The notes under the pieces: model-generated
Databases searched by the model: none
What the model saw: only the letters and a program-made list of their open reading frames with translations
Told to the model about the DNA's origin: nothing
Assembly: GCF_016598475.1 (NCBI RefSeq)
Contig: NZ_JAEMUX010000018.1
Span: 1 to 64,000 of the forward strand
Direction of reading: 5' to 3'
Source: Streptomyces adelaidensis
GTDB taxonomy: Bacteria > Actinomycetota > Actinomycetes > Streptomycetales > Streptomycetaceae
Length of the DNA: 64,000 nt
Translations under genes and position numbers: made by a program
Shown: piece after piece, positions 41,637 to 51,167 of the stretch
Layout of the letters: the number at the start of each line of letters is the position of its first letter
Numbering within the stretch: the first letter of the stretch is position 1

Positions 41637-41891
41637 ATGGCACACAAGAAGGGCGCATCGTCCACCCGGAACGGTCGCGACTCCAATGCTCAGCGGCTCG
41701 GCGTGAAGCGCTTCGGCGGTCAGGTCGTCAACGCCGGTGAGATCCTGGTCCGCCAGCGTGGCACCCACTTCCACCCCGGCGCGAGCGTCGGCCGTGGCAA
41801 GGACGACACGCTGTTCGCGCTGGCCGCGGGCGCCGTGGAGTTCGGCACCCACCGTGGTCGCAAGGTCGTGAACATCGTTCCGGTCGCCTGA
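41637..41891 (+). CDS. rpmA: 50S ribosomal protein L27
   Basis: 84-residue L27. It begins [22 protein letters not shown] and has [11 protein letters not shown]; it reaches the peptidyl-transferase centre with its N-terminus. There is no cleavable N-terminal extension of the Firmicutes type. Ribosome site GAGGAG is six bases upstream. rplU-rpmA-obgE is a widely conserved gene order. Confidence 0.98.
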   Translation: MAHKKGASSTRNGRDSNAQRLGVKRFGGQVVNAGEILVRQRGTHFHPGASVGRGKDDTLFALAAGAVEFGTHRGRKVVNIVPVA

Positions 41892-41948
41892 GTCCTCGGA
41901 CCAAGGCTTCCGTAGAGCGATCCAGCGATTCGTCGAGGGCGGGCCTCA

Positions 41949-41978
41949 CTTCCCCGTACGGGATTCCGTACGGGGAAG
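41949..41978 (+). terminator. Hairpin between rpmA and obgE
   Basis: Perfect 13-bp stem CTTCCCCGTACGG/CCGTACGGGGAAG with GATT loop; no T-run. It probably reduces read-through into obgE. Confidence 0.7.
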
Positions 41979-42038
41979 CGGGTCCGCCTTTGACGTGTTA
42001 CAGCTAAGACATTTCCTTTTGTAACTGGAGGCACCACC

Positions 42039-43475
42039 ATGACCACCTTCGTGGACCGCGTCGAACTGCATGTCGCCGCGGGTAACGGAGGTCACGGCTG
42101 TGCCTCCGTTCACCGGGAGAAGTTCAAGCCGCTCGGCGGCCCCGACGGCGGCAACGGCGGCCGGGGCGGCGATGTGATCCTCGTCGTCGACCAGTCGGTG
42201 ACGACTCTCCTCGACTACCACCACTCCCCGCACCGCAAGGCCACCAACGGCAAGCCCGGCGAGGGCGCCAACCGCTCCGGCAAGGACGGCCAGGACCTGA
42301 TCCTGCCGGTCCCGGACGGCACCGTGGTGCTGGACCAGCACGGCAACGTCCTCGCCGACCTCGTCGGCCAGGGCACCACCTTCGTCGCCGCACAGGGCGG
42401 CCGGGGCGGCCTCGGTAACGCGGCCCTCGCCTCCGCCCGCCGCAAGGCGCCCGGCTTCGCGCTGCTCGGCGTGCCGGGAGGGCTGCTGGACATCGTCCTG
42501 GAGCTCAAGACCGTCGCCGATGTGGCCCTCGTCGGCTACCCCAGCGCGGGCAAGTCCTCGCTGATCTCGGTGCTGAGCGCCGCCAAGCCGAAGATCGCGG
42601 ACTATCCCTTCACGACCCTCGTCCCGAACCTGGGCGTGGTCACGGCGGGCGAGACGGTCTACACCATCGCCGACGTCCCCGGGCTCATCCCCGGCGCCAG
42701 CCAGGGCAAGGGCCTCGGCCTCGAATTCCTCCGCCACGTCGAGCGCTGCAGCGTCCTCGTCCACGTCCTCGACACGGCGACGCTGGAGTCCGACCGCGAC
42801 CCCGTCTCCGACCTCGACATCATCGAGGAGGAGCTGAAGGAGTACGGCGGCCTCGGCAACCGGCCCCGGATGGTCGTCCTCAACAAGATCGACGTGCCCG
42901 ACGGCAAGGACCTCGCCGAGATGGTGCGGCCGGACCTGGAGGCCCGTGGCTATCAGGTCTTCGAGGTGTCCGCCGTCGCCCACATCGGGCTGAAAGAGCT
43001 GTCCTTCGCCCTCGCCGACCTCGTCGGCACGGCACGCGCCGCCAGGCCGAAGGAGGAGGCGACCCGGATCGTCATCCGCCCGAAGGCGGTCGACGACGCG
43101 GGCTTCACCGTCGTACAGGAGGAGGACGGCCTCTTCCGCGTCCGTGGCGAGAAGCCCGAGCGCTGGATCCGCCAGACCGACTTCAGCAACGACGAGGCGG
43201 TGGGCTACCTCGCCGACCGGCTGAGCCGCCTCGGCGTCGAGGAACAGCTCATGAAGGCGGGCGCCCGCTCCGGCGACGGCGTCGCCATCGGCCCCGAGGA
43301 CAACGCCGTCGTCTTCGACTGGGAGCCCACCGTCATGGCCGGCGCGGAAATGCTCGGCCGCCGAGGCGAGGACCACCGCTTCGAGGCCCCCCGCCCCGCC
43401 GTCCAGCGCCGCCGCGACCGCCAGGCGGAACTCGACGAGGCGGACAAGGAGTTCGGCGACTTCGAGCCGTTCTAG
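42039..43475 (+). CDS. obgE: Obg GTPase (ribosome assembly/stress)
   Basis: 478 residues. The N-terminal Obg fold (1-158) is glycine-rich ([18 protein letters not shown]). The GTPase domain has GYPSAGKSS (about 166-174), [10 protein letters not shown], and NKID. A C-terminal OCT domain follows ([16 protein letters not shown] to about 435). Obg acts in 50S assembly, and in Streptomyces it is known to influence the onset of aerial growth. AACTGGAGG is nine bases before ATG 42039. It faces the next gene across a shared terminator. Confidence 0.97.
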   Translation: MTTFVDRVELHVAAGNGGHGCASVHREKFKPLGGPDGGNGGRGGDVILVVDQSVTTLLDYHHSPHRKATNGKPGEGANRSGKDGQDLILPVPDGTVVLDQHGNVLADLVGQGTTFVAAQGGRGGLGNAALASARRKAPGFALLGVPGGLLDIVLELKTVADVALVGYPSAGKSSLISVLSAAKPKIADYPFTTLVPNLGVVTAGETVYTIADVPGLIPGASQGKGLGLEFLRHVERCSVLVHVLDTATLESDRDPVSDLDIIEEELKEYGGLGNRPRMVVLNKIDVPDGKDLAEMVRPDLEARGYQVFEVSAVAHIGLKELSFALADLVGTARAARPKEEATRIVIRPKAVDDAGFTVVQEEDGLFRVRGEKPERWIRQTDFSNDEAVGYLADRLSRLGVEEQLMKAGARSGDGVAIGPEDNAVVFDWEPTVMAGAEMLGRRGEDHRFEAPRPAVQRRRDRQAELDEADKEFGDFEPF

Positions 43476-43537
43476 CCCGCAGACGCCGCGCTCCCCGAGC
43501 TGTCGGGCGGCGGCAAAGACGGCAAAGGTGGCAGAAC

Positions 43538-43569
43538 GAAGGGCCCCGGAGACAACTCCGGGGCCCTTC
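43538..43569. terminator. Bidirectional terminator between obgE and the minus-strand gene
   Basis: Perfect 14-bp stem GAAGGGCCCCGGAG/CTCCGGGGCCCTTC around ACAA. Confidence 0.9.
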
Positions 43570-43577
43570 GCCAGCTC

Positions 43578-45650
43578 CTAACGGAGTGCTTCGGCCTCGC
43601 TGGGCTCGGCGTCGTCGGAAACCAGCTCGTCCCCCACTCCCCGAGGCGAGGGGATCTCGTTGGCGAGGCGGGACTCCATACGGACGCGACGGTCGTCGGC
43701 CTCGGCACAGAGCGCCTTGACCGCGGAGTCGAAGCGGATGTGCGATGGCGGGTCGGAGGGGCCGAGCAGCTGCTCCTTGAGCGTGGCGCGGGCCTTGGTG
43801 AAGCGGTCCTTCTCGGGGTGGCGGACGGCGTCGAGGAGGGACGGGACGCCGTCGGCCTCGGGCGTCAGGACGACACCGGCGGAGACCGTCGGGAAGGCCG
43901 TGCGGAACGCCTCCTGCGACAGACCGGACGTGTTGGCGACCGAGTACGGCTTCTCGCTGGACAGCCAGTCGGAGACGACCGAGGAGACATCGCTGATCAG
44001 CAGGTCCGCCACGTTGAAGCAGGCGAAGATCGCGGGCCGTGCCTCGGTGACGATCCTGTGCTCCCACTCGGGGAACGCCGCCCAGTACGCCTTCTCCCAG
44101 GCCAGCGTCGCCTCGGCGATCGCCGCCTCGCGGTTCCCGCTGGGCGTGCCCTGCAGCAGCATCCGCTCCATCTCGTCCGCGCTGGCCCGGAAGGCGGTGG
44201 AGGTCAGCCGGTCCAACTCGGCCGTGCGGCGCGTCAGTTCGGCGGCGGCCTCAGGCCCGGGGCGGGCCCCGGACCGCTTGGTGTTCGCCTCGCGGATCAT
44301 CGCCTTGATGCGCTCGTTCGCGGCCCCCGCGCGCGGGTCGACCGAGCCGGTCATCGGGTGCGGCTTGTAGAGCAGCCGGACCTTGTCGTCGGCGAGCAGC
44401 TCACGGACGACGTTCTCGCCGGCCAGGACCACGGAGGTGTTGCCGGGGTTGCCGTCCCAGCCCTCCCAGGTGGGGGCGTAGAGGACGGTCGTGTACGTGC
44501 CGGTGGGCGGGCCCGCGTACGGGCGGATCGGCGCCAGCTGCGGGCGGCCGACCTCGACGATGTCCTTGTCCTCGACGCCGACCTCGGCGAGCGCGTACCG
44601 CTCGCGCGCGGCGGGACCGGCGACCCACACCTCGTCGTACGCCTTCGCGTACGGGTTGCAGGAGGACAGCTTGTCGCTCTCGCCGTGGTTGATGAAGGCG
44701 TGCTTGACGGTGGGGATGCGCAGCACCTGGGAGGTCTTCGCCGCGTTGGCCGGGTGCAGCATCATCTTCAGCGTCGAGTTCTCCAGGGAGAACATCGTCG
44801 AGACCTTCGGGAAGCAGATGACCGGGACGTCCGTCGCGTCGATCTTCTGCACCATGAAGCGCTCACGCAGCACGATCAGCGGCTTGTCGAGCTGGGAGAG
44901 GGTCGAGAGCCACATGTTCGCCTGGTACGCCGAGGTCGTACCGCCGGAGAAGTACATCGCGGTGGTCGGCCGGTACTTCGCCAGCCACTTGTCGAGCCAC
45001 TCCATGACCTGCTGCTCGCTCCTGGCGCGCTTCTTCGGCAGCAGCCAGGTCGCCAGGTACGCGGTGCCCGCGACGAGGAGGGTGAGGCCGGCGCCGAGGC
45101 CGAGGCCGCCCCAGGTGGCGTCCTGAGTGGCCGCGGTGGCCACCAGGCCGGCCGTGATCGGCAGGGAGAACGTCAGCAGCCGGTGCGCCTGGCGGCGGGC
45201 CAGGATGCGCGGCGGGGCGGCGGTCAGGCGCAGCTCGGAGGCGTCGATGTTGCGGGTGACGATCGGCAGCGTCCGGGTGCGGCGCACCAGGACCGAGAGG
45301 GCCTGGCAGGTGAAGTGCACCGCGTAGAAGACGAACACGCCGACGACGAGGGGGGCCTGCTCGCGCGTCGGGTCGATGCCGTCGATGCGCAGCAGCCCCA
45401 CCAGGATCACCATGTCGCGCAGCAGCTGGCGCACCAGGGCGTCGAAGCGGACCTTGCTCAGCGGTGCGAGCAGGCCGGGGTCCCGGTACTGCAGGAACGT
45501 GTCCAGGGCGAGGCCCGCCGCGCTCGCGGCGACGAACACGGGGATGTTCGGCAGCAGCGCGGAGACGATCTGGGCCGTGAAGAGCGCGAACATCGCGAGC
45601 AGTGCTGACAGCTGCGCGATGCGGCGTGGGGCGAGGCCTGCGGAGGGCAC
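43578..45650 (-). CDS. CDP-glycerol glycerophosphotransferase-like protein with membrane N-terminus
   Basis: 690 residues. The first about 210 hold some six hydrophobic helices; the rest resembles the TagF/TarF family that builds teichoic-acid-like glycerol-phosphate polymers. Visible family features: KHAFINHGESDKLSSCNPYAKAYDEVWVAG, VLYAPTWEGWDG, LYKPHPMTGSVD, and the late ADLLISDVSSVVSDWL. Streptomyces makes anionic wall glycopolymers, and this gene shares the chromosomal region with an LCP transferase (53.7 kb) and the mre cluster. Fusion to a multi-helix membrane domain is not the classical soluble TagF layout. Alternative starts exist near 45650. Confidence 0.85.
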   Translation of the reverse strand: MPSAGLAPRRIAQLSALLAMFALFTAQIVSALLPNIPVFVAASAAGLALDTFLQYRDPGLLAPLSKVRFDALVRQLLRDMVILVGLLRIDGIDPTREQAPLVVGVFVFYAVHFTCQALSVLVRRTRTLPIVTRNIDASELRLTAAPPRILARRQAHRLLTFSLPITAGLVATAATQDATWGGLGLGAGLTLLVAGTAYLATWLLPKKRARSEQQVMEWLDKWLAKYRPTTAMYFSGGTTSAYQANMWLSTLSQLDKPLIVLRERFMVQKIDATDVPVICFPKVSTMFSLENSTLKMMLHPANAAKTSQVLRIPTVKHAFINHGESDKLSSCNPYAKAYDEVWVAGPAARERYALAEVGVEDKDIVEVGRPQLAPIRPYAGPPTGTYTTVLYAPTWEGWDGNPGNTSVVLAGENVVRELLADDKVRLLYKPHPMTGSVDPRAGAANERIKAMIREANTKRSGARPGPEAAAELTRRTAELDRLTSTAFRASADEMERMLLQGTPSGNREAAIAEATLAWEKAYWAAFPEWEHRIVTEARPAIFACFNVADLLISDVSSVVSDWLSSEKPYSVANTSGLSQEAFRTAFPTVSAGVVLTPEADGVPSLLDAVRHPEKDRFTKARATLKEQLLGPSDPPSHIRFDSAVKALCAEADDRRVRMESRLANEIPSPRGVGDELVSDDAEPSEAEALR

Positions 45651-45950
45651 GGGCTGGGCTCCTGCGGAGGGTGCGAGGGGATGGAGGGGGCCGATCCCTG
45701 ACCGTATGACCTAGGGCGCCCGGGGAGCAATCTGCCGCGAGGACGGCAGGAGGACAGTTGGGGACAATCGGGCGTATCGCCCGGAGGGTCGTGGGGCTTC
45801 TCACGGTCTCCTCACAAAGGGGCACACTCGGCCCCGCGCCCACTCGCTCCCAAGCGGTCCGCCCAGCGAAATGGTGAAGCGTCCGATCCGCATCCTCACG
45901 TAGATTGCGAACTGCACACACCAGGCTGGTTCGGAACATTGGGGATAGGC
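45651..45950. other. Divergent intergenic region upstream of proB
   Basis: 300 bases without a gene. A GGGCG/CGCCC mini-hairpin lies at about 45771-45784, and CTCACGTAGATTGCG near 45896 could be a -10 region (TAGATT) giving proB a leader of about 45 bases. Confidence 0.4.
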
Positions 45951-47132
45951 GTGTCAGCGGCAAGGCAGGGCGTTGTGGATGCGCACCGGATCGTCGTCAA
46001 GGTGGGCTCCTCCTCGCTGACGACCGCCTCCGGCGGCCTCGACGCGGACCGGGTGGACGCCCTGGTGGACGTCCTCGCCAAGGCCCGAAAGCCGGGGGCG
46101 GCCCGAAGGGCCTCGGTTGAGGGTGGTGGTGGGAGTCGGGTGGGCGGAGGGGAGCGGGAGATCGTGCTGGTCTCGTCCGGCGCCATCGCCGCCGGGCTCG
46201 CGCCGCTGGGCCTGCGCCGCCGCCCCAAGGACCTCGCCCGGCAGCAGGCCGCCGCCAGCGTCGGCCAGGGCCTGCTCGTGGCCCGCTACACCGCCTCCTG
46301 CGCCCGCTACGGCATCCGCGTGGGGCAGGTGCTCCTCACCTCCGACGACATGAGCCGCCGCTCCCACCACCGCAACGCCTCCCGCACCCTCGACAAGCTC
46401 CTCGCGATGGGCGCCCTGCCGGTGGTCAACGAGAACGACACCGTCGCCACGGACGAGATCCGTTTCGGGGACAACGACCGCCTCGCCGCCCTCGTCGCCC
46501 ACCTCGTCCGCGCCGACCTGCTGGTCCTGCTCTCCGACGTGGACGGCGTGTACGACGGCGACCCCAGCAGGCCCGGCACGTCGCGGATAGCGGAGGTTCG
46601 GGGTCCCGCGGACCTCGCGCACGTCGACATCGGCAGCACCGGCAAGGCAGGGGTCGGCACCGGCGGCATGGTGACCAAGGTCGAGGCGGCCCGGATCGCG
46701 GCGGCCGCCGGCATCCCCGTCGTGCTGACCAGCGCGGTCCACGCGGCGGACGCCCTGACCGGCGGCGACACCGGCACCTACTTCCACTCCACGGGCAAGC
46801 GCTCCGCCGACCGGCTGCTGTGGCTCCAGCACGCCTCCGCCCCGCAGGGCTCGCTCACCCTCGACGACGGGGCCGTGCGCGCGGTCGTCGACCGCCGCAC
46901 CTCGCTGCTGCCGGCCGGTATCGCGGCGGTCGAGGGCGACTTCACCGCGGGCGACCCCGTCGAGCTGCGCGACGCCGCCGGCCGGGCCGTCGCCCGCGGG
47001 CTGGTCAACTTCGACGCCAAGGAGATCCCCCAGCTGATCGGCCGCTCGACCCGGGAACTGGCGCGCGAGCTGGGTCCCGCGTACGAACGAGAGGTCGTAC
47101 ACAGGGACGACCTCGTCCTCCTGCACCCCTGA
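45951..47132 (+). CDS. proB: Glutamate 5-kinase
   Basis: 393 residues from GTG 45951 (GGGGA six bases upstream). It phosphorylates L-glutamate, the first step of proline synthesis and the point of proline feedback. The amino-acid-kinase domain begins RIVVKVGSSSLTT and has VSSGAIAAGLAPLG, VNENDTVATDEIRFGDND and TGGMVTKVEAARIA; a PUA domain follows (about 295-390). A Gly/Ser/Arg-rich insertion of about 22 residues lies between the first strand-helix and EIVLVSSG. Separated from proA by one unknown gene. Confidence 0.96.
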   Translation: MSAARQGVVDAHRIVVKVGSSSLTTASGGLDADRVDALVDVLAKARKPGAARRASVEGGGGSRVGGGEREIVLVSSGAIAAGLAPLGLRRRPKDLARQQAAASVGQGLLVARYTASCARYGIRVGQVLLTSDDMSRRSHHRNASRTLDKLLAMGALPVVNENDTVATDEIRFGDNDRLAALVAHLVRADLLVLLSDVDGVYDGDPSRPGTSRIAEVRGPADLAHVDIGSTGKAGVGTGGMVTKVEAARIAAAAGIPVVLTSAVHAADALTGGDTGTYFHSTGKRSADRLLWLQHASAPQGSLTLDDGAVRAVVDRRTSLLPAGIAAVEGDFTAGDPVELRDAAGRAVARGLVNFDAKEIPQLIGRSTRELARELGPAYEREVVHRDDLVLLHP

Positions 47133-47283
47133 CCAGCGGCCCCATGGGGGGGCGAAAGCACGGGCCCCGGCAGTGCGCGTTCCGTAAAACCGCCACGCGA
47201 AGCCCGTGAGCCTGCTCAACTTTGTCTCAGGGAGATTCCGCACGACCCATTGCCAAGCACGAATCGTTGCGAAGGAGGCCGTC

Positions 47284-47760
47284 GTGAGACGAGTGCGCCC
47301 CGGGGCCGCGACGTCCCGTGGTGGTGGTACCTCCCGTGCGGCCGGCGAGGGGCGGGCGCTCACCAGCGTCGCCGCCTCGGACACGTACGAGAGCGACAGC
47401 GTCGAGGAGCCGCAGGACCTGCCCCGGCTGTGGCACGTCACGCTGAGCGTCTCCGGGCCCGAGGCCCCGCTCAAAGAGGTGCGGCGCGGCCTCGAACAGC
47501 TCGCCCACGACCACCCCTTCCTGCTGACCAGCCGCTATGCCAACGACCACGCCGAGATCCGCTACTGGGAGGAGGCCCGCGACCTCCACGACGCGGCCGC
47601 CGTCGCCCTGCGCCTGTGGGGTGAGCACCGCCGTACGGCCGGGCTGCCGCCCTGGGAGATCGTCGGCCTGGAGGTCATCGACCGCCAGACGTACCACCAC
47701 CGGATCGCCGAGGGCTACGGGCCGGCGCCCGCGACGCCCGTCGGCGTCCACCCGTTCTGA
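47284..47760 (+). CDS. Unknown protein between proB and proA
   Basis: 158 residues from GTG 47284, which follows a near-perfect AAGGAGG; a longer frame from 47206 has no ribosome site. After a 40-residue Arg/Ser/Gly-rich head, the C-terminal 110 residues form an ACT-like or ferredoxin-like alternation of strands and helices: [59 protein letters not shown] do not recognise a named family. Its steady place between proline-synthesis genes hints at, but does not prove, a related regulatory role. Confidence 0.75.
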   Translation: MRRVRPGAATSRGGGTSRAAGEGRALTSVAASDTYESDSVEEPQDLPRLWHVTLSVSGPEAPLKEVRRGLEQLAHDHPFLLTSRYANDHAEIRYWEEARDLHDAAAVALRLWGEHRRTAGLPPWEIVGLEVIDRQTYHHRIAEGYGPAPATPVGVHPF

Positions 47761-47834
47761 CCGCCCCGCCCGGGAGCCGTCCGGGGTGTGTCTCGCGCTT
47801 TGGAACAGCCGATGGACGCCCCCGCCGGGCGCAC

Positions 47835-47849
47835 TACCCTTCCTTTATG
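47835..47849 (+). promoter_or_regulatory. Probable -10 element of a leaderless proA transcript
   Basis: TACCCT at 47835-47840, six bases, then ATG 47847; no Shine-Dalgarno. Confidence 0.45.
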
Positions 47850-49133
47850 ACCTCGCTCTCGCCGTACGACTCCATGACCCCGGTCACCCGGGCCGCCTAC
47901 CGCGCCAAAGCCGCCGCCGCCGACCTCGCGCCGCTGCCGCGGGCCGACAAGGACGACGCGCTGCTCGCCATCGCGGACGCGCTGGAAGTCCGTACGAGTG
48001 AAATCGTCGAGGCCAACGCCAAGGACATCGAGCGGGCCCGCGAGGCCGGCACCAGCGAGGCGATCGTCGACCGGCTGACGCTGACCCCGGAGCGGATCCG
48101 GGCGATCGCCGCCGACGTGCGTGACGTGGCCGCGCTGCCCGACCCCGTCGGCGAGGTGGTCCGCGGCTCGACTCTCCCCAACGGCATCGACCTGCGCCAG
48201 GTCCGCGTCCCGCTCGGCGTCGTCGGCATCATCTACGAGGCCCGCCCGAACGTGACCGTCGACGCCGCCGCCCTCTGCCTGAAGTCCGGCAACGCGGCCC
48301 TGCTGCGCGGCTCGTCCTCCGCCTTCGAGTCGAACACCGCCCTCGTCCGCGTGGTGCGCGACGCCGTCGGCGGCGCCGGGCTGCCCGCCGACGCCGTCCA
48401 GCTGGTGCCCGGCGAGAACCGCGACTCCGTACGCGAGCTGATGCGCGCCCGGGGCCTGGTCGACGTCCTCATCCCGCGCGGCGGCGCCTCCCTGATCCGC
48501 ACGGTCGTCGAGGAGTCCACCGTCCCGGTGATCGAGACCGGCACGGGCAACTGCCACATCTACGTCGACGCGCACACCGACATCGACATGGCGATCGAGA
48601 TCCTGATCAACTCCAAGGCCCACCGCGTCAGCGTCTGCAACGCCGCCGAGACGCTCCTCGTCCACCAGGACATCGCCCCCGAGTTCCTGCCCCGCGCTCT
48701 CGACGCGCTCGCCGAGGCCGGGGTCACCGTCCATGCCGACGAGCGGGTCCTCGCGTACGCGAAGGACTCGAAGGCCACCGTGGTCGAGGCCACGACCGAG
48801 GACTGGGAGACCGAGTACCTCTCGTACGACATCGCCGCCGCCGTCGTCGACTCGCTGGACCGAGCCGTGGAGCACATCCGGCTGTGGAGCTCCGGCCACA
48901 CCGAGGCGATCGTGACGACCTCCCAGCAGGCCGCCCGCCGCTTCACCCAGCTGGTCGACTCCACGACGGTCGCCGTCAACGCCTCGACCCGCTTCACCGA
49001 CGGCGGCCAGTTCGGCTTCGGCGCCGAGATCGGCATCTCCACCCAGAAGCTGCACGCCCGCGGCCCCATGGGTCTGCCCGAGCTGACCAGCACGAAGTAC
49101 ATCGTCACGGGCGACGGGCACGTACGGCGCTGA
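47847..49133 (+). CDS. proA: Gamma-glutamyl phosphate reductase
   Basis: 428-residue NADPH-dependent reductase making glutamate-5-semialdehyde, second step of proline synthesis. It is a member of the aldehyde-dehydrogenase superfamily; the catalytic cysteine is C264 in [13 protein letters not shown], and [17 protein letters not shown] and [13 protein letters not shown] are family segments. Length is typical. No ribosome site precedes ATG 47847, but a -10-like TACCCT is six bases upstream, suggesting separate leaderless transcription from proB. Confidence 0.97.
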   Translation: MTSLSPYDSMTPVTRAAYRAKAAAADLAPLPRADKDDALLAIADALEVRTSEIVEANAKDIERAREAGTSEAIVDRLTLTPERIRAIAADVRDVAALPDPVGEVVRGSTLPNGIDLRQVRVPLGVVGIIYEARPNVTVDAAALCLKSGNAALLRGSSSAFESNTALVRVVRDAVGGAGLPADAVQLVPGENRDSVRELMRARGLVDVLIPRGGASLIRTVVEESTVPVIETGTGNCHIYVDAHTDIDMAIEILINSKAHRVSVCNAAETLLVHQDIAPEFLPRALDALAEAGVTVHADERVLAYAKDSKATVVEATTEDWETEYLSYDIAAAVVDSLDRAVEHIRLWSSGHTEAIVTTSQQAARRFTQLVDSTTVAVNASTRFTDGGQFGFGAEIGISTQKLHARGPMGLPELTSTKYIVTGDGHVRR

Positions 49134-49230
49134 CGGGGGCCGCGCACGGGGACGCGGACGGCGTCCCTGTGGGCCACATAGCAAAACGGATGAATTTCCT
49201 TACCGTCTGCCCAAATTGACCACCCCGGTC

Positions 49231-49245
49231 TACTCTGGAGCCGTG
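49231..49245 (+). promoter_or_regulatory. Probable -10 element of a leaderless transcript
   Basis: TACTCT at 49231-49236, six bases, then GTG 49243. The same hexamer and spacing precede the next, paralogous gene. Confidence 0.5.
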
Positions 49246-49845
49246 CCGGAGGACGTGGGGGGCACGCCGTTCCCGGACGGCTGGGAGCCCGACGACGACC
49301 GCGACCGCGGGGGTATGGACGAAGAGTTCGCCTCCGTGGTCTTCGACGAGGACTTCGTACGGGCGGCCGTGGTCCACGAGCCGACCGCGGTCGAACGCCT
49401 GCTCGCGGCGGCGGAGGCCCGCGCCGCGGCCCAGGAGGCCGAGGCGCGCCGGGCCCACTCCAGAGGCGTCCGCGGCGAAGACGACCGGTACGACGACGGC
49501 TACGGCCGCGATTTCGGCCACGGTCGTGATGACGAACTGGACGATCTCGACGACACCGAGATCCTGGAGGGCCGCTACGGCCCCGACGGTGCGTTCGGCA
49601 GGCCGTACGGCAAGCAGACCCGCTGGCACCGGCCCGTCGCCTGGATCCTCGCCCTGGTCATGGGTATCGGCATGGTCGCGCTGGCCTTCACCGCGGTCTA
49701 CCGGGGCGCCTCCTCAGGCCGCGGCGAGGTCCCGCTGCCGCCCGCCACCACCGGCGTCGAACAGGGCACCCCGACAGGCCCCTCCGCCTCCGCGGACTAC
49801 TCCCAGCCGGCGGTGTCGGCCTCGGCGGTGCCACGAACGCCCTGA
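49243..49845 (+). CDS. Single-pass membrane protein with SVVFDExFVRAA motif, paralogue 1
   Basis: 200 residues from GTG 49243 (a TTG at 49216 is in frame but less likely). The N-terminal cytoplasmic part is acidic and contains EEFASVVFDEDFVRAAVVHE followed by AxERL, almost repeated in the next gene. One transmembrane helix (about 131-152, VAWILALVMGIGMVALAFTAVY) leaves a short Pro/Thr/Ser-rich tail outside. There is no recognisable enzyme domain. It follows proA by about 110 bases and seems to have its own promoter. Confidence 0.8.
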   Translation: MPEDVGGTPFPDGWEPDDDRDRGGMDEEFASVVFDEDFVRAAVVHEPTAVERLLAAAEARAAAQEAEARRAHSRGVRGEDDRYDDGYGRDFGHGRDDELDDLDDTEILEGRYGPDGAFGRPYGKQTRWHRPVAWILALVMGIGMVALAFTAVYRGASSGRGEVPLPPATTGVEQGTPTGPSASADYSQPAVSASAVPRTP

Positions 49846-49975
49846 GACGGCCCCGCAGCGGCCTTGAGCGGGCCCGGGCGGACCTTGGCGGGTGCTTCGA
49901 CGTCCGTTCGAAACCTGGTGCGAACCTGTCAGAACTTGTCGTGCACCAGCACGTTTACCGGAGCTCCCGGCGACC

Positions 49976-49990
49976 TACTCTGAAGGTATG
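49976..49990 (+). promoter_or_regulatory. Probable -10 element of a leaderless transcript
   Basis: TACTCT at 49976-49981, six bases, then ATG 49988. A GAAGG inside the spacer is too close to act as a normal ribosome site. Confidence 0.5.
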
Positions 49991-51058
49991 GGCGGGCCTG
50001 GAAACCCACCTGAGGGGAGTCCCGAGGGCGCCCCCGGCGGTGGAGAGGACGAATACCGATCCGTCGTCTTCGACGAATCGTTCGTCCGCGCTGCCCGCCT
50101 CCAGGAATTCTCCGCGCAGGAGCGCCTCACCGACCACGCCCCGGCCGTCCGCCGCCGCCCGCCCCGGCGCCGCGGGCTCTCCAAGCAGGCTCTCGCCCTC
50201 GTCCTGCTGATCGCCCTCGCCTTCGGCACCGCGATCTACCTGGGTGTCCGCCACCCGTACGCGACCCCGGCCGCCAAGCCCACCGAGCCGCTCAGGATGA
50301 CGGTGATCCCGCTTTCGCCGCAGGCCCCGGTGCCCGGCGCCGAGGACCCCGAGAAGCTGTACGCGCACAGCCCGGCCGCCCAGTTCCGCATCGGCGCCGA
50401 GGGCATCACGATGCCGGTCACCCGGCGCACCGAGCACTTCTCCGACAGTCAGGTCGTCTCCGCGCTGACCATCGCCAAGGAGTACCTGGTCGCCTCGGCG
50501 CTCGACCCGGAGGTGCTCGGCGGCACCACCGTCCAGCCTGTGCGGCGGCTGCTCGACTCGCAGCAGCTCGACCAGTTCGAGCAGAGTTTCGACCACCCGG
50601 CGGCCGACGGGCGGCACGCCCCGACCGGCTGGCTGGTCCGCTTCGACCCCTCCCGCGCCGAACTCGCCGACCACAAGATCCGCGTCCAGGGCACACTCCA
50701 GGCCGCCGAGTTCGACTCCGGCACCCTGGAGGTCGTCGCCTCCCACACCTTCGTCTACGCGCTGCGCTCGGCGGGCGACGAAGCCGGCGCGCGGGCCTCG
50801 CTGTTCACCGTCCGGCGCGAGCTGCACTTCCGCTTCGACCAGGACGACCTGCGCACCCACCAGGCCGAGGTCGTCGTCTCCTACGTCCAGGCCGGGCCGC
50901 TGGCCTGCGCCGACGACGCCGCTGAGCATCTGCGCCCGCTGCTCGCCGGCCAGACGGCGAAGGGGGGCGGCCCGGCCGCCGGCACCGACCCGTACGCCAC
51001 GGGCGGCGCCACCGCCCTCTGCGGCTCGCTCGCCCAGAGCGCGCAGCCGAAGGTCTGA
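49988..51058 (+). CDS. Single-pass membrane protein with SVVFDExFVRAA motif, paralogue 2
   Basis: 356 residues from ATG 49988 (an upstream in-frame extension to 49892 is unsupported). It shares DEYRSVVFDESFVRAARLQE and AQERL with the preceding protein, then has one transmembrane helix (about 69-90, ALALVLLIALAFGTAIYLGV). The remaining 260 residues are extracytoplasmic with two Cys (LACADD and ALCGSL) near the end, and a two-layer fold is likely (TGWLVRFDPSRAELADHKIRV onward). Function unknown. It is convergent with the M48 gene across a terminator. Confidence 0.8.
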   Translation: MGGPGNPPEGSPEGAPGGGEDEYRSVVFDESFVRAARLQEFSAQERLTDHAPAVRRRPPRRRGLSKQALALVLLIALAFGTAIYLGVRHPYATPAAKPTEPLRMTVIPLSPQAPVPGAEDPEKLYAHSPAAQFRIGAEGITMPVTRRTEHFSDSQVVSALTIAKEYLVASALDPEVLGGTTVQPVRRLLDSQQLDQFEQSFDHPAADGRHAPTGWLVRFDPSRAELADHKIRVQGTLQAAEFDSGTLEVVASHTFVYALRSAGDEAGARASLFTVRRELHFRFDQDDLRTHQAEVVVSYVQAGPLACADDAAEHLRPLLAGQTAKGGGPAAGTDPYATGGATALCGSLAQSAQPKV

Positions 51059-51119
51059 GGCGAGGGCGCCCGGACCACCGCGACCCGCCGTCCGAGACTC
51101 GCCCTCCCGTCGAACACAC

Positions 51120-51162
51120 AAGCGCCCGGCGCGAAGGTCGACAGACCTCCGGCCGGGCGCTT
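51120..51162. terminator. Terminator between convergent genes
   Basis: AAGCGCCCGGC (51120-51130)/GCCGGGCGCTT (51152-51162), with an inner AGGTC/GACCT hairpin. On the minus strand it ends six bases after the stop of the tiny ORF at 51168. Confidence 0.8.
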
Positions 51163-51167
51163 CCGCT

